The notes beneath the pieces are model-generated. The model was not told the origin of the DNA, did no database searches, and worked only from the letters and a program-made list of their open reading frames with translations. Below are positions 36,718 to 49,220 of a DNA stretch of 64,000 nt, one piece after another. The first letter of the stretch is position 1. Each line of letters begins with the position of its first letter. Both the position numbers and the translations under genes were made by a program. This DNA comes from Cladorhizidae sp. MBARI D1340-BT2 (taxonomy: Eukaryota; Porifera; Demospongiae; Poecilosclerida; Cladorhizidae). The DNA is taken from the NCBI GenBank assembly GCA_028752905.1, contig JAQNBH010000021.1:900501-964500 (forward strand). The letters run 5' to 3'.

Positions 36718-36730
36718 CTCTTTGGCTGCG
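36718..36730 (+). repeat. Left terminal inverted repeat, copy 2
   Basis: CTCTTTGGCTGCG, pairing with 38783-38795. Confidence 0.92.
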
Positions 36731-36794
36731 GTGGACATATATATATGTCCGACAAAAATTGCACTCGTACGCGGTGGACATATATATATGTCCG
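36728..36794. repeat. Two subterminal palindromes, left end of copy 2
   Basis: Palindromes at 36733-36750 and 36776-36793, identical to those of copy 1 and in the same spacing. Confidence 0.85.
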
Positions 36795-36830
36795 TAAAGG
36801 ACTAATGGTTTTTGACTCGCAGTAAGGTGC

Positions 36831-36895
36831 TGCTTATCGGTACAGCCACTCACGAAGCATCTGCCTATTGTCTGCTTATTGGTACAGCTGCTCAC
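36831..36895 (+). repeat. Paired 23-bp direct repeat in the left region of copy 2
   Basis: Same pair as in copy 1, at 36831-36853 and 36873-36895. The stretch 36896-37067 after it shows nothing recognisable. Confidence 0.75.
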
Positions 36896-37067
36896 AGTGT
36901 TTAATTCACTTGTACTGACCTGGAATTATCAACTATCTTTGGACAAAGCGTGCTTATGTAAGGTGGTTATGTACCTTCACTCTAGATGCTTGATAGAGTA
37001 TTATGCTGAATACAAGTGATGGATAGATAATTATTATAATAGAGCTAATAGAGCTGAAGTGCTGTGT

Positions 37068-37998
37068 ATGTTAAAAAGAGATGACAGTGATGATGATTTT
37101 GGTGGATATATTGATGAGAATTATTGTGAAGGTGTGGAGGATGGTAAAGAGGGTGTGGAGTATGGTAAAGAGGGTTGGAGGATGGTGAAGATGTTGTGGA
37201 TAGTGTAAAGATGAAGAAGGTCGTAGGAGTAGCTCCAGTGAAAGTTCAAGCAGCTCCGTTCTAGCAGCTCCAGTACCATCAGCTCCAGTGGCCAGCAGCT
37301 CCAGTACCAGCAGCTCCAGTGCCAGCAGCTCCAGTGGTAATATCTCATTCAGTCAGACATCTGGTTGCACAGTTGATATGGAAGGAAAAGCGCCCATTGA
37401 CTTTGCTCAGCCTTTTCTCGATGACACTATCCTAAGGAGAATTGTGGAGGAAACAAATTTGTAAGCAGACCAATTTATAGCTTCGAATCAAGACCTACCT
37501 CCTCAATATAGAATGAGAGGTTGGAAAGCTTGGCACAGTTAGCGAGATAAAGAGCCCTCATTATATCCAGCGTGGACAATCATACCAGCTTGGAAGAGAA
37601 ATTGCTGTTGATGAATCAATTGGATTCAAGGGGAGGGTCTGGTTCATCCAGTACTTGTCCATGAAGCCCACAAAGTGGGGTACGAAAGCTTATGTCCTGG
37701 CAGACAGCTCTAGTGGATATACCTATAGTTGGAAGCTGTATGTAGGTGAGGAGACTTTAGTATACTCACAATAATATGATAAATACACTTGTACCATCTC
37801 TAAAAAGTAGTGGCTTTGGTGCATTTGGTACAGTTCAGGTGAACAGGTTGCATGTATCAAGGCCAAAGACAAAATGAAAAAGAATCTGTAAGTACAAATG
37901 GTGTCCATGCCTTGAAATGGATGGACAAGAGAGCTGTGACCATTCTGAGTACTATCCATGATGATAGCACAGTTGGTAGATCATCCAAAGCTAGCTGA
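37068..37998 (+). pseudogene. Broken piggyBac transposase (DDE_Tnp_1_7 type), copy 2
   Basis: Duplicate of the remnant at 28621-29551 with every stop and frame change in the same place: TAA at 37462, TAG at 37540, TAA at 37772 and TGA at 37996. The first catalytic Asp codon is at 37610-37612 and the third at 37924-37926. The second Asp block is absent. Because the defects are shared, decay came before the 8447-bp duplication. Confidence 0.88.
37242..37339 (+). repeat. Ser-codon microrepeat (AGCAGCTCCAGT) in the transposase remnant, copy 2
   Basis: Same microrepeat as at 28795-28892, in the duplicate element. Confidence 0.7.
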
Positions 37999-38098
37999 GC
38001 TGAGATACATACTAGCACTAGCTATAGAACAACTTGGTTTGCTTGGTAGTCTACTAGTTACCTCCAATGCTTGCTATTGCTGGCTATATATCAGCTAC

Positions 38099-38537
38099 AA
38101 CTGCCTTCTTCAAGCGCTGCTAGCTATAATGATCATCTAAAACTGCCAACTTCAAGCGCTAGCTAATTTGCCAGCTATAAAGATCAGCTCAAACTGCCTA
38201 TACACTTCAAGCGCTAGCTACTTGGCTATCTAAAACTGTCAACTTCAAGCGCTAGCTAATTTGCTAGCTATAAAGATAAGCTCAAACTGCCTATACACTT
38301 CAACCGCCATCTAATTTGCTAGCTATAATGATCGTCTAAAACTGCCAACTTCAAGCGCTAGCTAATTTGCCATCTATAAAGATCAGCTCAAACTGCCTAT
38401 ACACTTCAAGCGCTAGCTACTTGGCTATCTAAAACTGCCAACTTCAAGCGCTAGCTAATTTGCTAGCTATAAATATCAGCTAAAACTGCCTATACACTTC
38501 AAGCGCCATCTAATTTGCTAGCCATAATGATCATCTA
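38099..38537 (+). repeat. GCTAGC-rich minisatellite inside the transposon, copy 2
   Basis: Same minisatellite with the same number and order of units as in copy 1. Short tandem repeats usually change length quickly, so this agreement supports a recent duplication or a copied assembly segment. The rest of the element, 38538-38782, shows nothing recognisable. Confidence 0.85.
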
Positions 38538-38782
38538 TGTAACAAACTGGTTAGCTTATCCATATAATAATACTTACTTGGAGTCTAGCTTCACTTGTCT
38601 TGACATCTCAAAAGGTTCTTCTGGTCAGGTGTTGGGTAGAAAGTTAGGAGATAGTCAGAATATCACTCGTATACTCACCTCAAAAATACAAAACAAAACC
38701 AATTAAAAATCAGGTGATTTCAAAAACGGGTGATTCAATAAACAGCCTCCGCGTGCAGGGGAAATTACTGGGTAAATCCCTA

Positions 38783-38795
38783 CGCAGCCAAAGAG
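38783..38795 (-). repeat. Right terminal inverted repeat, copy 2
   Basis: CGCAGCCAAAGAG, pairing with 36718-36730. Confidence 0.92.
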
Positions 38796-38799
38796 TTAA
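38796..38799. other. TTAA target-site duplication, right, copy 2
   Basis: Equivalent of 30349-30352, shifted by 8447 bp. Confidence 0.93.
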
Positions 38800-41700
38800 G
38801 ATAGGACTCTCTAAGTGCTCTCTCTTGATACCAAACATCCATATATTCTGCACACTTCACTGTAATGGACTTGCAAGATAGGTATCTCTCAGTGTTCTCT
38901 ATCTTGAGCTAAACATGTTAGCTTCATAGATTCTCCACACTTCACTGAATAGAGTTGATATATAGCTCTAAAGGTAGGCCTCTCTCTGTTCTCTCTCTTG
39001 ATACCAAACATCCGTATATTCTGCATACATAGAATCACAAGATAGGTTTCTCTATGTGTTCTCTATCTTGATGCTAAACAGGTTAGCTTCATAGATTCTC
39101 CACACTTCACTGTATAAACTTGATATATAGCTATTAAGATAGGTCTCTCCCTGTGCTCTCTGTTGATATCAAACATCCATAATATTCTGCATACTTCACT
39201 GTAATGGACTTGATATGATTCGAATGATAGGTTTCATTATGTGTTCTCTATCTTGATATTTGCCCTAATTTGGTCTATAATATGTTTCTCATTTTTTCCC
39301 CAAAAATCTTGCTTTTTTGCCGTAAAGCTCATAACTTTTCTACACTTTATCCAAAAAAGATAATTTTTATATCACCGAATAGCCCTTCTAATTATCTGTC
39401 TTTTGTACTTGCCAAAATTTTGTGTACTCTAAGTATTAGCAAGTTATGGTGATTTGAAGTGGTAAGGTTTGCGATCTTTCCTGGCGTTTTCCAGTTGCCA
39501 AAGCGGTAGCCTGCCAGTGAAAAACCACTACATTTATTGATAATCTGTTGACATGTTGCAGATAAGGACCTTCTCTATCAGTTGACAAAATCTGGCACTT
39601 TGGTCTTGTTAATTAGGGCAGTTATGAATTGTAATCTTACTTGATGCTAAACATGTTAGCTTCGTAGATTATCCACACCACTGAATAGACTTGATGTATA
39701 GCTATTAAGATAGGACTCTCTAAGTGCTCTCTCTTGATACCAAACATCCATATATTCTGCACACTTCACTGTAATGGACTTGCAAGATAGGTATCTCTCA
39801 GTGTTCTCTATCTTGAGCTAAACATGTTAGCTTCATAGATTCTCCACACTTCACTGAATAGAGTTGATATATAGCTCTAAAGGTAGGCCTCTCTCTGTTC
39901 TCTCTCTTGATACCAAACATCCGTATATTCTGCATACATAGAATCACAAGATAGGTTTCTCTATGTGTTATCTATCTTGATGCTAAACAGGTTAGCTTCA
40001 TAGATTCTCCACACTTCACTGTATAAACTTGATATATAGCTATTAAGATAGGTCTCTCCCTGTGCTCTCTGTTGATATCAAACATCCATAATATTCTGCA
40101 TACTTCACTGTAATGGACTTGATATGATTCGAATGATAGGTTTCATTATGTGTTCTCTATCTTGATATTTGCCCTAATTTGGTCTATATGTTTCTCATTT
40201 CCCCCCCAAAAATCTTGTTATTTTGCCGTAAAGCTCATAACTTTTCTACACTTTATCCAAAAAAGATAATTTTTATATCACCGAATAGCCCTTCTAATTA
40301 TCTGTCTTTTGTACGTGCCAAAATTTTGTGTACTCTAAGTATTAGCAAGTTATGGTGATTTGAAGTGGTAAGGTTTGCGATCTTTCCTGGCGTTTTCCAG
40401 TTGCCAAAGCGGTGGCCTGCCAGTGAAAAACCACTACATTTATTGATAATCTGTTGACATGTTGCAGATAAGGACCTTCTCTATCAGTTGACAAAATCTG
40501 GCACTTTGGTCTTGTTAATTAGGGCAGTTATGAATTGTAATCTTACTTGATGCTAAACATGTTAGCTTCGTAGATTATCCACACCACTGAATAGACTTGA
40601 TGTATAGCTATTAAGATAGGACTCTCTAAGTGCTCTCTCTTGATACCAAACATCCATATATTCTGCACACTTCACTGTAATGGACTTGCAAGATAGGTAT
40701 CTCTCAGTGTTCTCTATCTTGAGCTAAACATGTTAGCTTCATAGATTCTCCACACTTCACTGAATAGAGTTGATATATAGCTCTCAAGGTAGGCCTCTCT
40801 CTGTTCTCTCTCTTGATACCAAACATCCGTATATTCTGCATACATAGAATCACAAGATAGGTTTCTCTATGTGTTCTCTATCTTGATGCTAAACAGGTTA
40901 GCTTCATAGATTCTCCACACTTCACTGTATAAACTTGATATATAGCTATTAAGATAGGTCTCTCCCTGTGCTCTCTGTTGATATCAAACATCCATAATAT
41001 TCTGCATACTTCACTGTAATGGACTTGATATGATTCGAATGATAGGTTTCATTATGTGTTCTCTATCTTGATATTTGCCCTAATTTGGTCTATAATATGT
41101 TTCTCATTTTCCCCCCAAAAATCTTGCTTTTTTGCCGTAAAGCTCATAACTTTTCTACACTTTATCCAAAAAAGATAATTTTTATATCATCGAATAGCCC
41201 TTCTAATTATCTGTCTTTTGTACTTGCCAAAATTTTGTGTACTCTAAGTATTAGCAAGTTATGGTGATTTGAAGTGGTAAGGTTTGCGATCTTTCCTGGC
41301 GTTTTCCAGTTGCCAAAGCGGTAGCCTGCCAGTGAAAAACCACTACATTTATTGATAATCTGTTGACATGTTGCAGATAAGGACCTTCTCTATCAGTTGA
41401 CAAAATCTGGCACTTTGGTCTTGTTAATTAGGGCAGTTATGAATTGTAATCTTACTTGATGCTAAACATGTTAGCTTCGTAGATTATCCACACCACTGAA
41501 TAGACTTGATGTATAGCTATTAAGATAGGACTCTCTAAGTGCTCTCTCTTGATACCAAACATCCATATATTCTGCACACTTCACTGTAATGGACTTGCAA
41601 GATAGGTATCTCTCAGTGTTCTCTATCTTGAGCTAAACATGTTAGCTTCATAGATTCTCCACACTTCACTGAATAGAGTTGATATATAGCTCTAAAGGTA

Positions 41701-41889
41701 GGCCTCTCTCTGTTCTCTCTCTTGATACCAAACATCCGTATATTCTGCATACATAGAATCACAAGATAGGTTTCTCTATGTGTTATCTATCTTGATGCTA
41801 AACAGGTTAGCTTCATAGATTCTCCACACTTCACTGTATAAACTTGATATATAGCTATTAAGATAGGTCTCTCCCTGTGCTCTCTGTTG

Positions 41890-44800
41890 ATACCAAACAT
41901 CCATAATATTCTGCACACTTCACTGTAATGGACTTGATATGATTCGAATGATAGGTTTCATTATGTGTTCTCTATCTTGATATTTGCCCTAATTTGGTCT
42001 ATATGTTTCTCATTTCCCCCCCAAAAATCTTGTTATTTTGCCGTAAAGCTCATAACTTTTCTACACTTTACTCCAAAAAGAAAATTTTTATATCACCGGA
42101 TAGCCCTTCTAATTATCTGTCTTTTGTATGTGCGAAAAGTTTGTGTACTCTAAGTATTAGCAAGTTATGGTGATTTGAAGTGGTAAGGTTTGCGATCTTT
42201 CCTGGCGTTTTCCAGTTGCCAAAGCGGTGGCCTGCCAGTGAAAAACCACTACATTTATTGATAATCTGTTGACATGTTGCAGATAAGGGCCTTCTCTATC
42301 AGTTGACAAAATCTGGGACTTTGGTCTTGTTAATTAGGGCAGTTATGAATTGTACTCTTACTTGATGCTAAACATGTTAGCTTCGTAGATTATCCACACT
42401 TCACTGAATAGACTTGATGTATAGCTATTAAGATAGGACTCTCTAAGTGCTCTCTCTTGATACCAAACATCCATATATTCTTCACACTTCACTGTAATGG
42501 ACTTGCAAGATAGGTATCTCTCAGTGTTCTCTATCTTGAGCTAAACATGTTAGCTTCATAGATTCTCCACACTTCACTGAATAGACTTGATATATAGCTC
42601 TAAAGGTAGGCCTCTCTCTGTTCTCTCTCTTGATACCAAACATCCGTATATTCTGCATACATAGAATCACAAGATAGGTTTCTCTATGTGTTCTCTATCT
42701 TGATGCTAAACAGGTTAGCTTCATAGATTCTCCACACTTCACTGTATAAACTTGATATATAGCTATTAAGATAGGTCTCTCCCTGTGCTCTCTGTTGATA
42801 TCAAACATCCATAATATTCTGCATACTTCACTGTAATGGACTTGATATGATTCGAATGATAGGTTTCATTATGTGTTCTCTATCTTGATATTTGCCCTAA
42901 TTTGGTCTATATGTTTCTCATTTTTCCCCAAAAAATCTTGTTATTTTGCCGTAAAGCTCATAACTTTTCTACACTTTACCCCAAAAAGATAATTTTTATA
43001 TCAACGGATAGCCCTTCTAATTATCTGTCTTTTGTACGTGCCAAAATTTTGAGTACTCTAAGCATTAGCAAGTTATGGTGATTTGAAGTGGTAAGGTTTG
43101 CGATCTTTCCTGGCGTTTTCCAGTTGCCAAAGCGGTGGCCTGCCAGTGAAAAACCACTACATTTATTGATAATCTGTTGACATGTTGCAGATAAGGGCCT
43201 TCTCTATCAGTTGACAAAATCTGGGACTTTGGTCTTGTTAATTAGGGCAGTTATGAATTGTACTCTTACTTGATGCTAAACATGTTAGCTTCGTAGATTA
43301 TCCACACTTCACTGAATAGACTTGATGTATAGCTATTAAGATAGGACTCTCTAAGTGCTCTCTCTTGATACCAAACATCCATATATTCTGCACACTTCAC
43401 TGTAATGGACTTGCAAGATAGGTATCTCTCAGTGTTCTCTATCTTGAGCTAAACATGTTAGCTTCATAGATTCTCCACACTTCACTGAATAGACTTGATA
43501 TATAGCTCTAAAGGTAGGCCTCTCTCTGTTCTCTCTCTTGATACCAAACATCCGTATATTCTGCATACATAGAATCACAAGATAGGTTTCTCTATGTGTT
43601 CTCTATCTTGATGCTAAACAGGTTAGCTTCATAGATTCTCCACACTTCACTGTATAAACTTGATATATAGCTATTAAGATAGGTCTCTCCCTGTGCTCTC
43701 TGTTGATATCAAACATCCATAATATTCTGCATACTTCACTGTAATGGACTTGATATGATTCGAATGATAGGTTTCATTATGTGTTCTCTATCTTGATATT
43801 TGCCCTAATTTGGTCTATATGTTTCTCATTTCCCCCCCAAAAATCTTGTTATTTTGCCGTAAAGCTCATAACTTTTCTACACTTTACCCCAAAAAGAAAA
43901 TTTTTATATCACCGGATAGCCCTTCTAATTATCTGTCTTTTGTACGTGCGAAAAGTTTGTGTACTCTAAGCATTAGCAAGTTATGGTGATTTGAAGTGGT
44001 AAGGTTTGCGATCTTTCCTGGCGTTTTCCAGTTGCCAAAGCGGTGGCCTGCCAGTGAAAAACCACTACATTTATTGATAATCTGTTGACATGTTGCAGAT
44101 AAGGGCCTTCTCTATCAGTTGACAAAATCTGGGACTTTGGTCTTGTTAATTAGGGCAGTTATGAATTGTACTCTTACTTGATGCTAAACATGTTAGCTTC
44201 GTAGATTATCCACACTTCACTGAATAGACTTGATGTATAGCTATTAAGATAGGACTCTCTAAGTGCTCTCTCTTGATACCAAACATCCATATATTCTGCA
44301 CACTTCACTGTAATGGACTTGCAAGATAGGTATCTCTCAGTGTTCTCTATCTTGAGCTAAACATGTTAGCTTCATAGATTCTCCACACTTCACTGAATAG
44401 ACTTGATATATAGCTCTAAAGGTAGGCTTCTCTCTGTTCTCTCTCTTGATACCAAACATCCGTATATTCTGCATACATAGAATCACAAGATAGGTTTCTC
44501 TATGTGTTCTCTATCTTGATGCTAAACAGGTTAGCTTCATAGATTCTCCACACTTCACTGTATAAACTTGATATATAGCTATTAAGATAGGTCTCTCCCT
44601 GTGCTCTCTGTTGATATCAAACATCCATAATATTCTGCATACTTCACTGTAATGGACTTGATATGATTCGAATGATAGGTTTCATTATGTGTTCTCTATC
44701 TTGATATTTGCCCTAATTTGGTCTATATGTTTCTCATTTTCCCCCAAAAAATCTTGTTATTTTGCCGTAAAGCTCATAACTTTTCTACACTTTACCCCAA

Positions 44801-47800
44801 AAAGATAATCTTTATATTACCGGATAGCCCTTCTAATTATCTGTCTTTTGTACGTGCCAAAATTTTGAGTACTCTAAGTATTAGCAAGTTATGGTGATTT
44901 GAAGTGGTAAGGTTTGCGATCTTTCCTGGCGTTTTCCAGTTGCCAAAGCGGTGGCCTGCCAGTGAAAAACCACTACATTTATTGATAATCTGTTGACATG
45001 TTGCAGATAAGGGCCTTCTCTATCAGTTGACAAAATCTGGGACTTTGGTCTTGTTAATTAGGGCAGTTATGAATTGTACTCTTACTTGATGCTAAACATG
45101 TTAGCTTCGTAGATTATCCACACTTCACTGAATAGACTTGATGTATAGCTATTAAGATAGGACTCTCTAAGTGCTCTCTCTTGATACCAAACATCCATAT
45201 ATTCTGCACACTTCACTGTAATGGACTTGCAAGATAGGTATCTCTCAGTGTTCTCTATCTTGAGCTAAACATGTTAGCTTCATAGATTCTCCACACTTCA
45301 CTGAATAGAGTTGATATATAGCTCTAAAGGTAGGCCTCTCTCTGTTCTCTCTCTTGATACCAAACATCCATATATTCTGCATACATAGAATCACAAGATA
45401 GGTTTCTCTATGTGTTCTCTATCTTGATGCTAAACAGGTTAGCTTCATAGATTCTCCACACTTCACTGTATAAACTTGATATATAGCTATTAAGATAGGT
45501 CTCTCCCTGTGCTCTCTGTTGATATCAAACATCCATAATATTCTGCACACTTCACTCTAATGGACTTGATATGATTCGAATGATAGGTTTCATTATGTGT
45601 TCTCTATCTTGATATTTGCCCTAATTTGGTCTATATGTTTCTCATTTCCCCCCCAAAAATCTTGTTATTTTGCCGTAAAGCTCATAACTTTTCTACACTT
45701 TACTCCAAAAAGAAAATTTTTATATCACCGGATAGCCCTTCTAATTATCTGTCTTTTGTATGTGCGAAAAGTTTGTGTACTCTAAGTATTAGCAAGTTAT
45801 GGTGATTTGAAGTGGTAAGGTTTGCGATCTTTCCTGGCGTTTTCCAGTTGCCAAAGCGGTGGCCTGCCAGTGAAAAACCACTACATTTATTGATAATCTG
45901 TTGACATGTTGCAGATAAGGGCCTTCTCTATCAGTTGACAAAATCTGGGACTTTGGTCTTGTTAATTAGGGCAGTTATGAATTGTACTCTTACTTGATGC
46001 TAAACATGTTAGCTTCGTAGATTATCCACACTTCACTGAATAGACTTGATGTATAGCTATTAAGATAGGACTCTCTAAGTGCTCTCTCTTGATACCAAAC
46101 ATCCATATATTCTTCACACTTCACTGTAATGGACTTGCAAGATAGGTATCTCTCAGTGTTCTCTATCTTGAGCTAAACATGTTAGCTTCATAGATTCTCC
46201 ACACTTCACTGAATAGACTTGATATATAGCTCTAAAGGTAGGCCTCTCTCTGTTCTCTCTCTTGATACCAAACATCCGTATATTCTGCATACATAGAATC
46301 ACAAGATAGGTTTCTCTATGTGTTCTCTATCTTGATGCTAAACAGGTTAGCTTCATAGATTCTCCACACTTCACTGTATAAACTTGATATATAGCTATTA
46401 AGATAGGTCTCTCCCTGTGCTCTCTGTTGATATCAAACATCCATAATATTCTGCATACTTCACTGTAATGGACTTGATATGATTCGAATGATAGGTTTCA
46501 TTATGTGTTCTCTATCTTGATATTTGCCCTAATTTGGTCTATATGTTTCTCATTTTTCCCCAAAAAATCTTGTTATTTTGCCGTAAAGCTCATAACTTTT
46601 CTACACTTTACCCCAAAAAGATAATTTTTATATCAACGGATAGCCCTTCTAATTATCTGTCTTTTGTACGTGCCAAAATTTTGAGTACTCTAAGCATTAG
46701 CAAGTTATGGTGATTTGAAGTGGTAAGGTTTGCGATCTTTCCTGGCGTTTTCCAGTTGCCAAAGCGGTGGCCTGCCAGTGAAAAACCACTACATTTATTG
46801 ATAATCTGTTGACATGTTGCAGATAAGGGCCTTCTCTATCAGTTGACAAAATCTGGGACTTTGGTCTTGTTAATTAGGGCAGTTATGAATTGTACTCTTA
46901 CTTGATGCTAAACATGTTAGCTTCGTAGATTATCCACACTTCACTGAATAGACTTGATGTATAGCTATTAAGATAGGACTCTCTAAGTGCTCTCTCTTGA
47001 TACCAAACATCCATATATTCTGCACACTTCACTGTAATGGACTTGCAAGATAGGTATCTCTCAGTGTTCTCTATCTTGAGCTAAACATGTTAGCTTCATA
47101 GATTCTCCACACTTCACTGAATAGACTTGATATATAGCTCTAAAGGTAGGCCTCTCTCTGTTCTCTCTCTTGATACCAAACATCCGTATATTCTGCATAC
47201 ATAGAATCACAAGATAGGTTTCTCTATGTGTTCTCTATCTTGATGCTAAACAGGTTAGCTTCATAGATTCTCCACACTTCACTGTATAAACTTGATATAT
47301 AGCTATTAAGATAGGTCTCTCCCTGTGCTCTCTGTTGATATCAAACATCCATAATATTCTGCATACTTCACTGTAATGGACTTGATATGATTCGAATGAT
47401 AGGTTTCATTATGTGTTCTCTATCTTGATATTTGCCCTAATTTGGTCTATATGTTTCTCATTTCCCCCCCAAAAATCTTGTTATTTTGCCGTAAAGCTCA
47501 TAACTTTTCTACACTTTACCCCAAAAAGAAAATTTTTATATCACCGGATAGCCCTTCTAATTATCTGTCTTTTGTACGTGCGAAAAGTTTGTGTACTCTA
47601 AGCATTAGCAAGTTATGGTGATTTGAAGTGGTAAGGTTTGCGATCTTTCCTGGCGTTTTCCAGTTGCCAAAGCGGTGGCCTGCCAGTGAAAAACCACTAC
47701 ATTTATTGATAATCTGTTGACATGTTGCAGATAAGGGCCTTCTCTATCAGTTGACAAAATCTGGGACTTTGGTCTTGTTAATTAGGGCAGTTATGAATTG

Positions 47801-49220
47801 TACTCTTACTTGATGCTAAACATGTTAGCTTCGTAGATTATCCACACTTCACTGAATAGACTTGATGTATAGCTATTAAGATAGGACTCTCTAAGTGCTC
47901 TCTCTTGATACCAAACATCCATATATTCTGCACACTTCACTGTAATGGACTTGCAAGATAGGTATCTCTCAGTGTTCTCTATCTTGAGCTAAACATGTTA
48001 GCTTCATAGATTCTCCACACTTCACTGAATAGACTTGATATATAGCTCTAAAGGTAGGCTTCTCTCTGTTCTCTCTCTTGATACCAAACATCCGTATATT
48101 CTGCATACATAGAATCACAAGATAGGTTTCTCTATGTGTTCTCTATCTTGATGCTAAACAGGTTAGCTTCATAGATTCTCCACACTTCACTGTATAAACT
48201 TGATATATAGCTATTAAGATAGGTCTCTCCCTGTGCTCTCTGTTGATATCAAACATCCATAATATTCTGCATACTTCACTGTAATGGACTTGATATGATT
48301 CGAATGATAGGTTTCATTATGTGTTCTCTATCTTGATATTTGCCCTAATTTGGTCTATATGTTTCTCATTTTCCCCCAAAAAATCTTGTTATTTTGCCGT
48401 AAAGCTCATAACTTTTCTACACTTTACCCCAAAAAGATAATCTTTATATTACCGGATAGCCCTTCTAATTATCTGTCTTTTGTACGTGCCAAAATTTTGA
48501 GTACTCTAAGTATTAGCAAGTTATGGTGATTTGAAGTGGTAAGGTTTGCGATCTTTCCTGGCGTTTTCCAGTTGCCAAAGCGGTGGCCTGCCAGTGAAAA
48601 ACCACTACATTTATTGATAATCTGTTGACATGTTGCAGATAAGGGCCTTCTCTATCAGTTGACAAAATCTGGGACTTTGGTCTTGTTAATTAGGGCAGTT
48701 ATGAATTGTACTCTTACTTGATGCTAAACATGTTAGCTTCGTAGATTATCCACACTTCACTGAATAGACTTGATGTATAGCTATTAAGATAGGACTCTCT
48801 AAGTGCTCTCTCTTGATACCAAACATCCATATATTCTGCACACTTCACTGTAATGGACTTGCAAGATAGGTATCTCTCAGTGTTCTCTATCTTGAGCTAA
48901 ACATGTTAGCTTCATAGATTCTCCACACTTCACTGAATAGAGTTGATATATAGCTCTAAAGGTAGGCCTCTCTCTGTTCTCTCTCTTGATACCAAACATC
49001 CATATATTCTGCATACATAGAATCACAAGATAGGTTTCTCTATGTGTTCTCTATCTTGATGCTAAACAGGTTAGCTTCATAGATTCTCCACACTTCACTG
49101 TATAAACTTGATATATAGCTATTAAGATAGGTCTCTCCCTGTGCTCTCTGTTGATATCAAACATCCATAATATTCTGCACACTTCACTCTAATGGACTTG
49201 ATATGATTCGAATGATAGGT
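41890..49220 (+). repeat. Higher-order duplication, offset 3632 bp (4 monomers)
   Basis: Bases of about 41890-45590 recur at about 45530-49220. Private markers repeat at this spacing: ATTCTTCACAC at about 42478 and 46110, ACTTTACTCC with GTATGTGCGAAAAG at about 42068 and 45700, TATATTACCGG in M45 and M49, and CACTCTAATGG in M46 and M50. The block ends where the M46 and M50 C-run segments differ (TATATG versus TATAATATG). Confidence 0.8.

Larger units (their letters stand above)
36718..38795 (+). mobile_element. piggyBac-like DNA transposon, defective, copy 2 (duplicate of copy 1)
   Basis: Same length, same internal features and, by eye, the same sequence as the copy at 28271-30348, offset by 8447 bp. 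It sits at the same TTAA of M39, the paired monomer in the 8447-bp duplication, and the satellite on both sides is duplicated with it. This is best read as one insertion copied by array expansion, not as two independent insertions. All defects of the transposase are shared. Confidence 0.93.
24520..40075 (+). repeat. Segmental duplication, offset 8447 bp (7 monomers plus the transposon)
   Basis: Bases of about 24520-31628 recur at about 32970-40075. The offset equals the 2082-bp insert plus target site and 6365 bp of satellite. Pairs M28/M35, M29/M36, M30/M37, M31/M38, M32/M39 and M33/M40 keep the same types, and both copies of the transposon sit at the same base of the paired monomers. Scattered differences exist, for example TCACGG/TCACCG near 25205/33652 and GGCCTCTC/GGCCTGTC in M30/M37. 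The right limit is at GATACC versus GATATC. Confidence 0.85.

Noticed and set aside
36718..38795. A second independent piggyBac insertion
   Set aside because: The flanking satellite is duplicated at the same 8447-bp offset and all internal defects are shared, so a single insertion followed by duplication is simpler.
41965..42153. A 62-residue ORF (beginning MFSILIFALIW) in the TATATG-type monomers
   Set aside because: It uses a GTG start and covers the same DNA as the 60-residue ORF in a different frame. It appears only where indels happen to open the frame.
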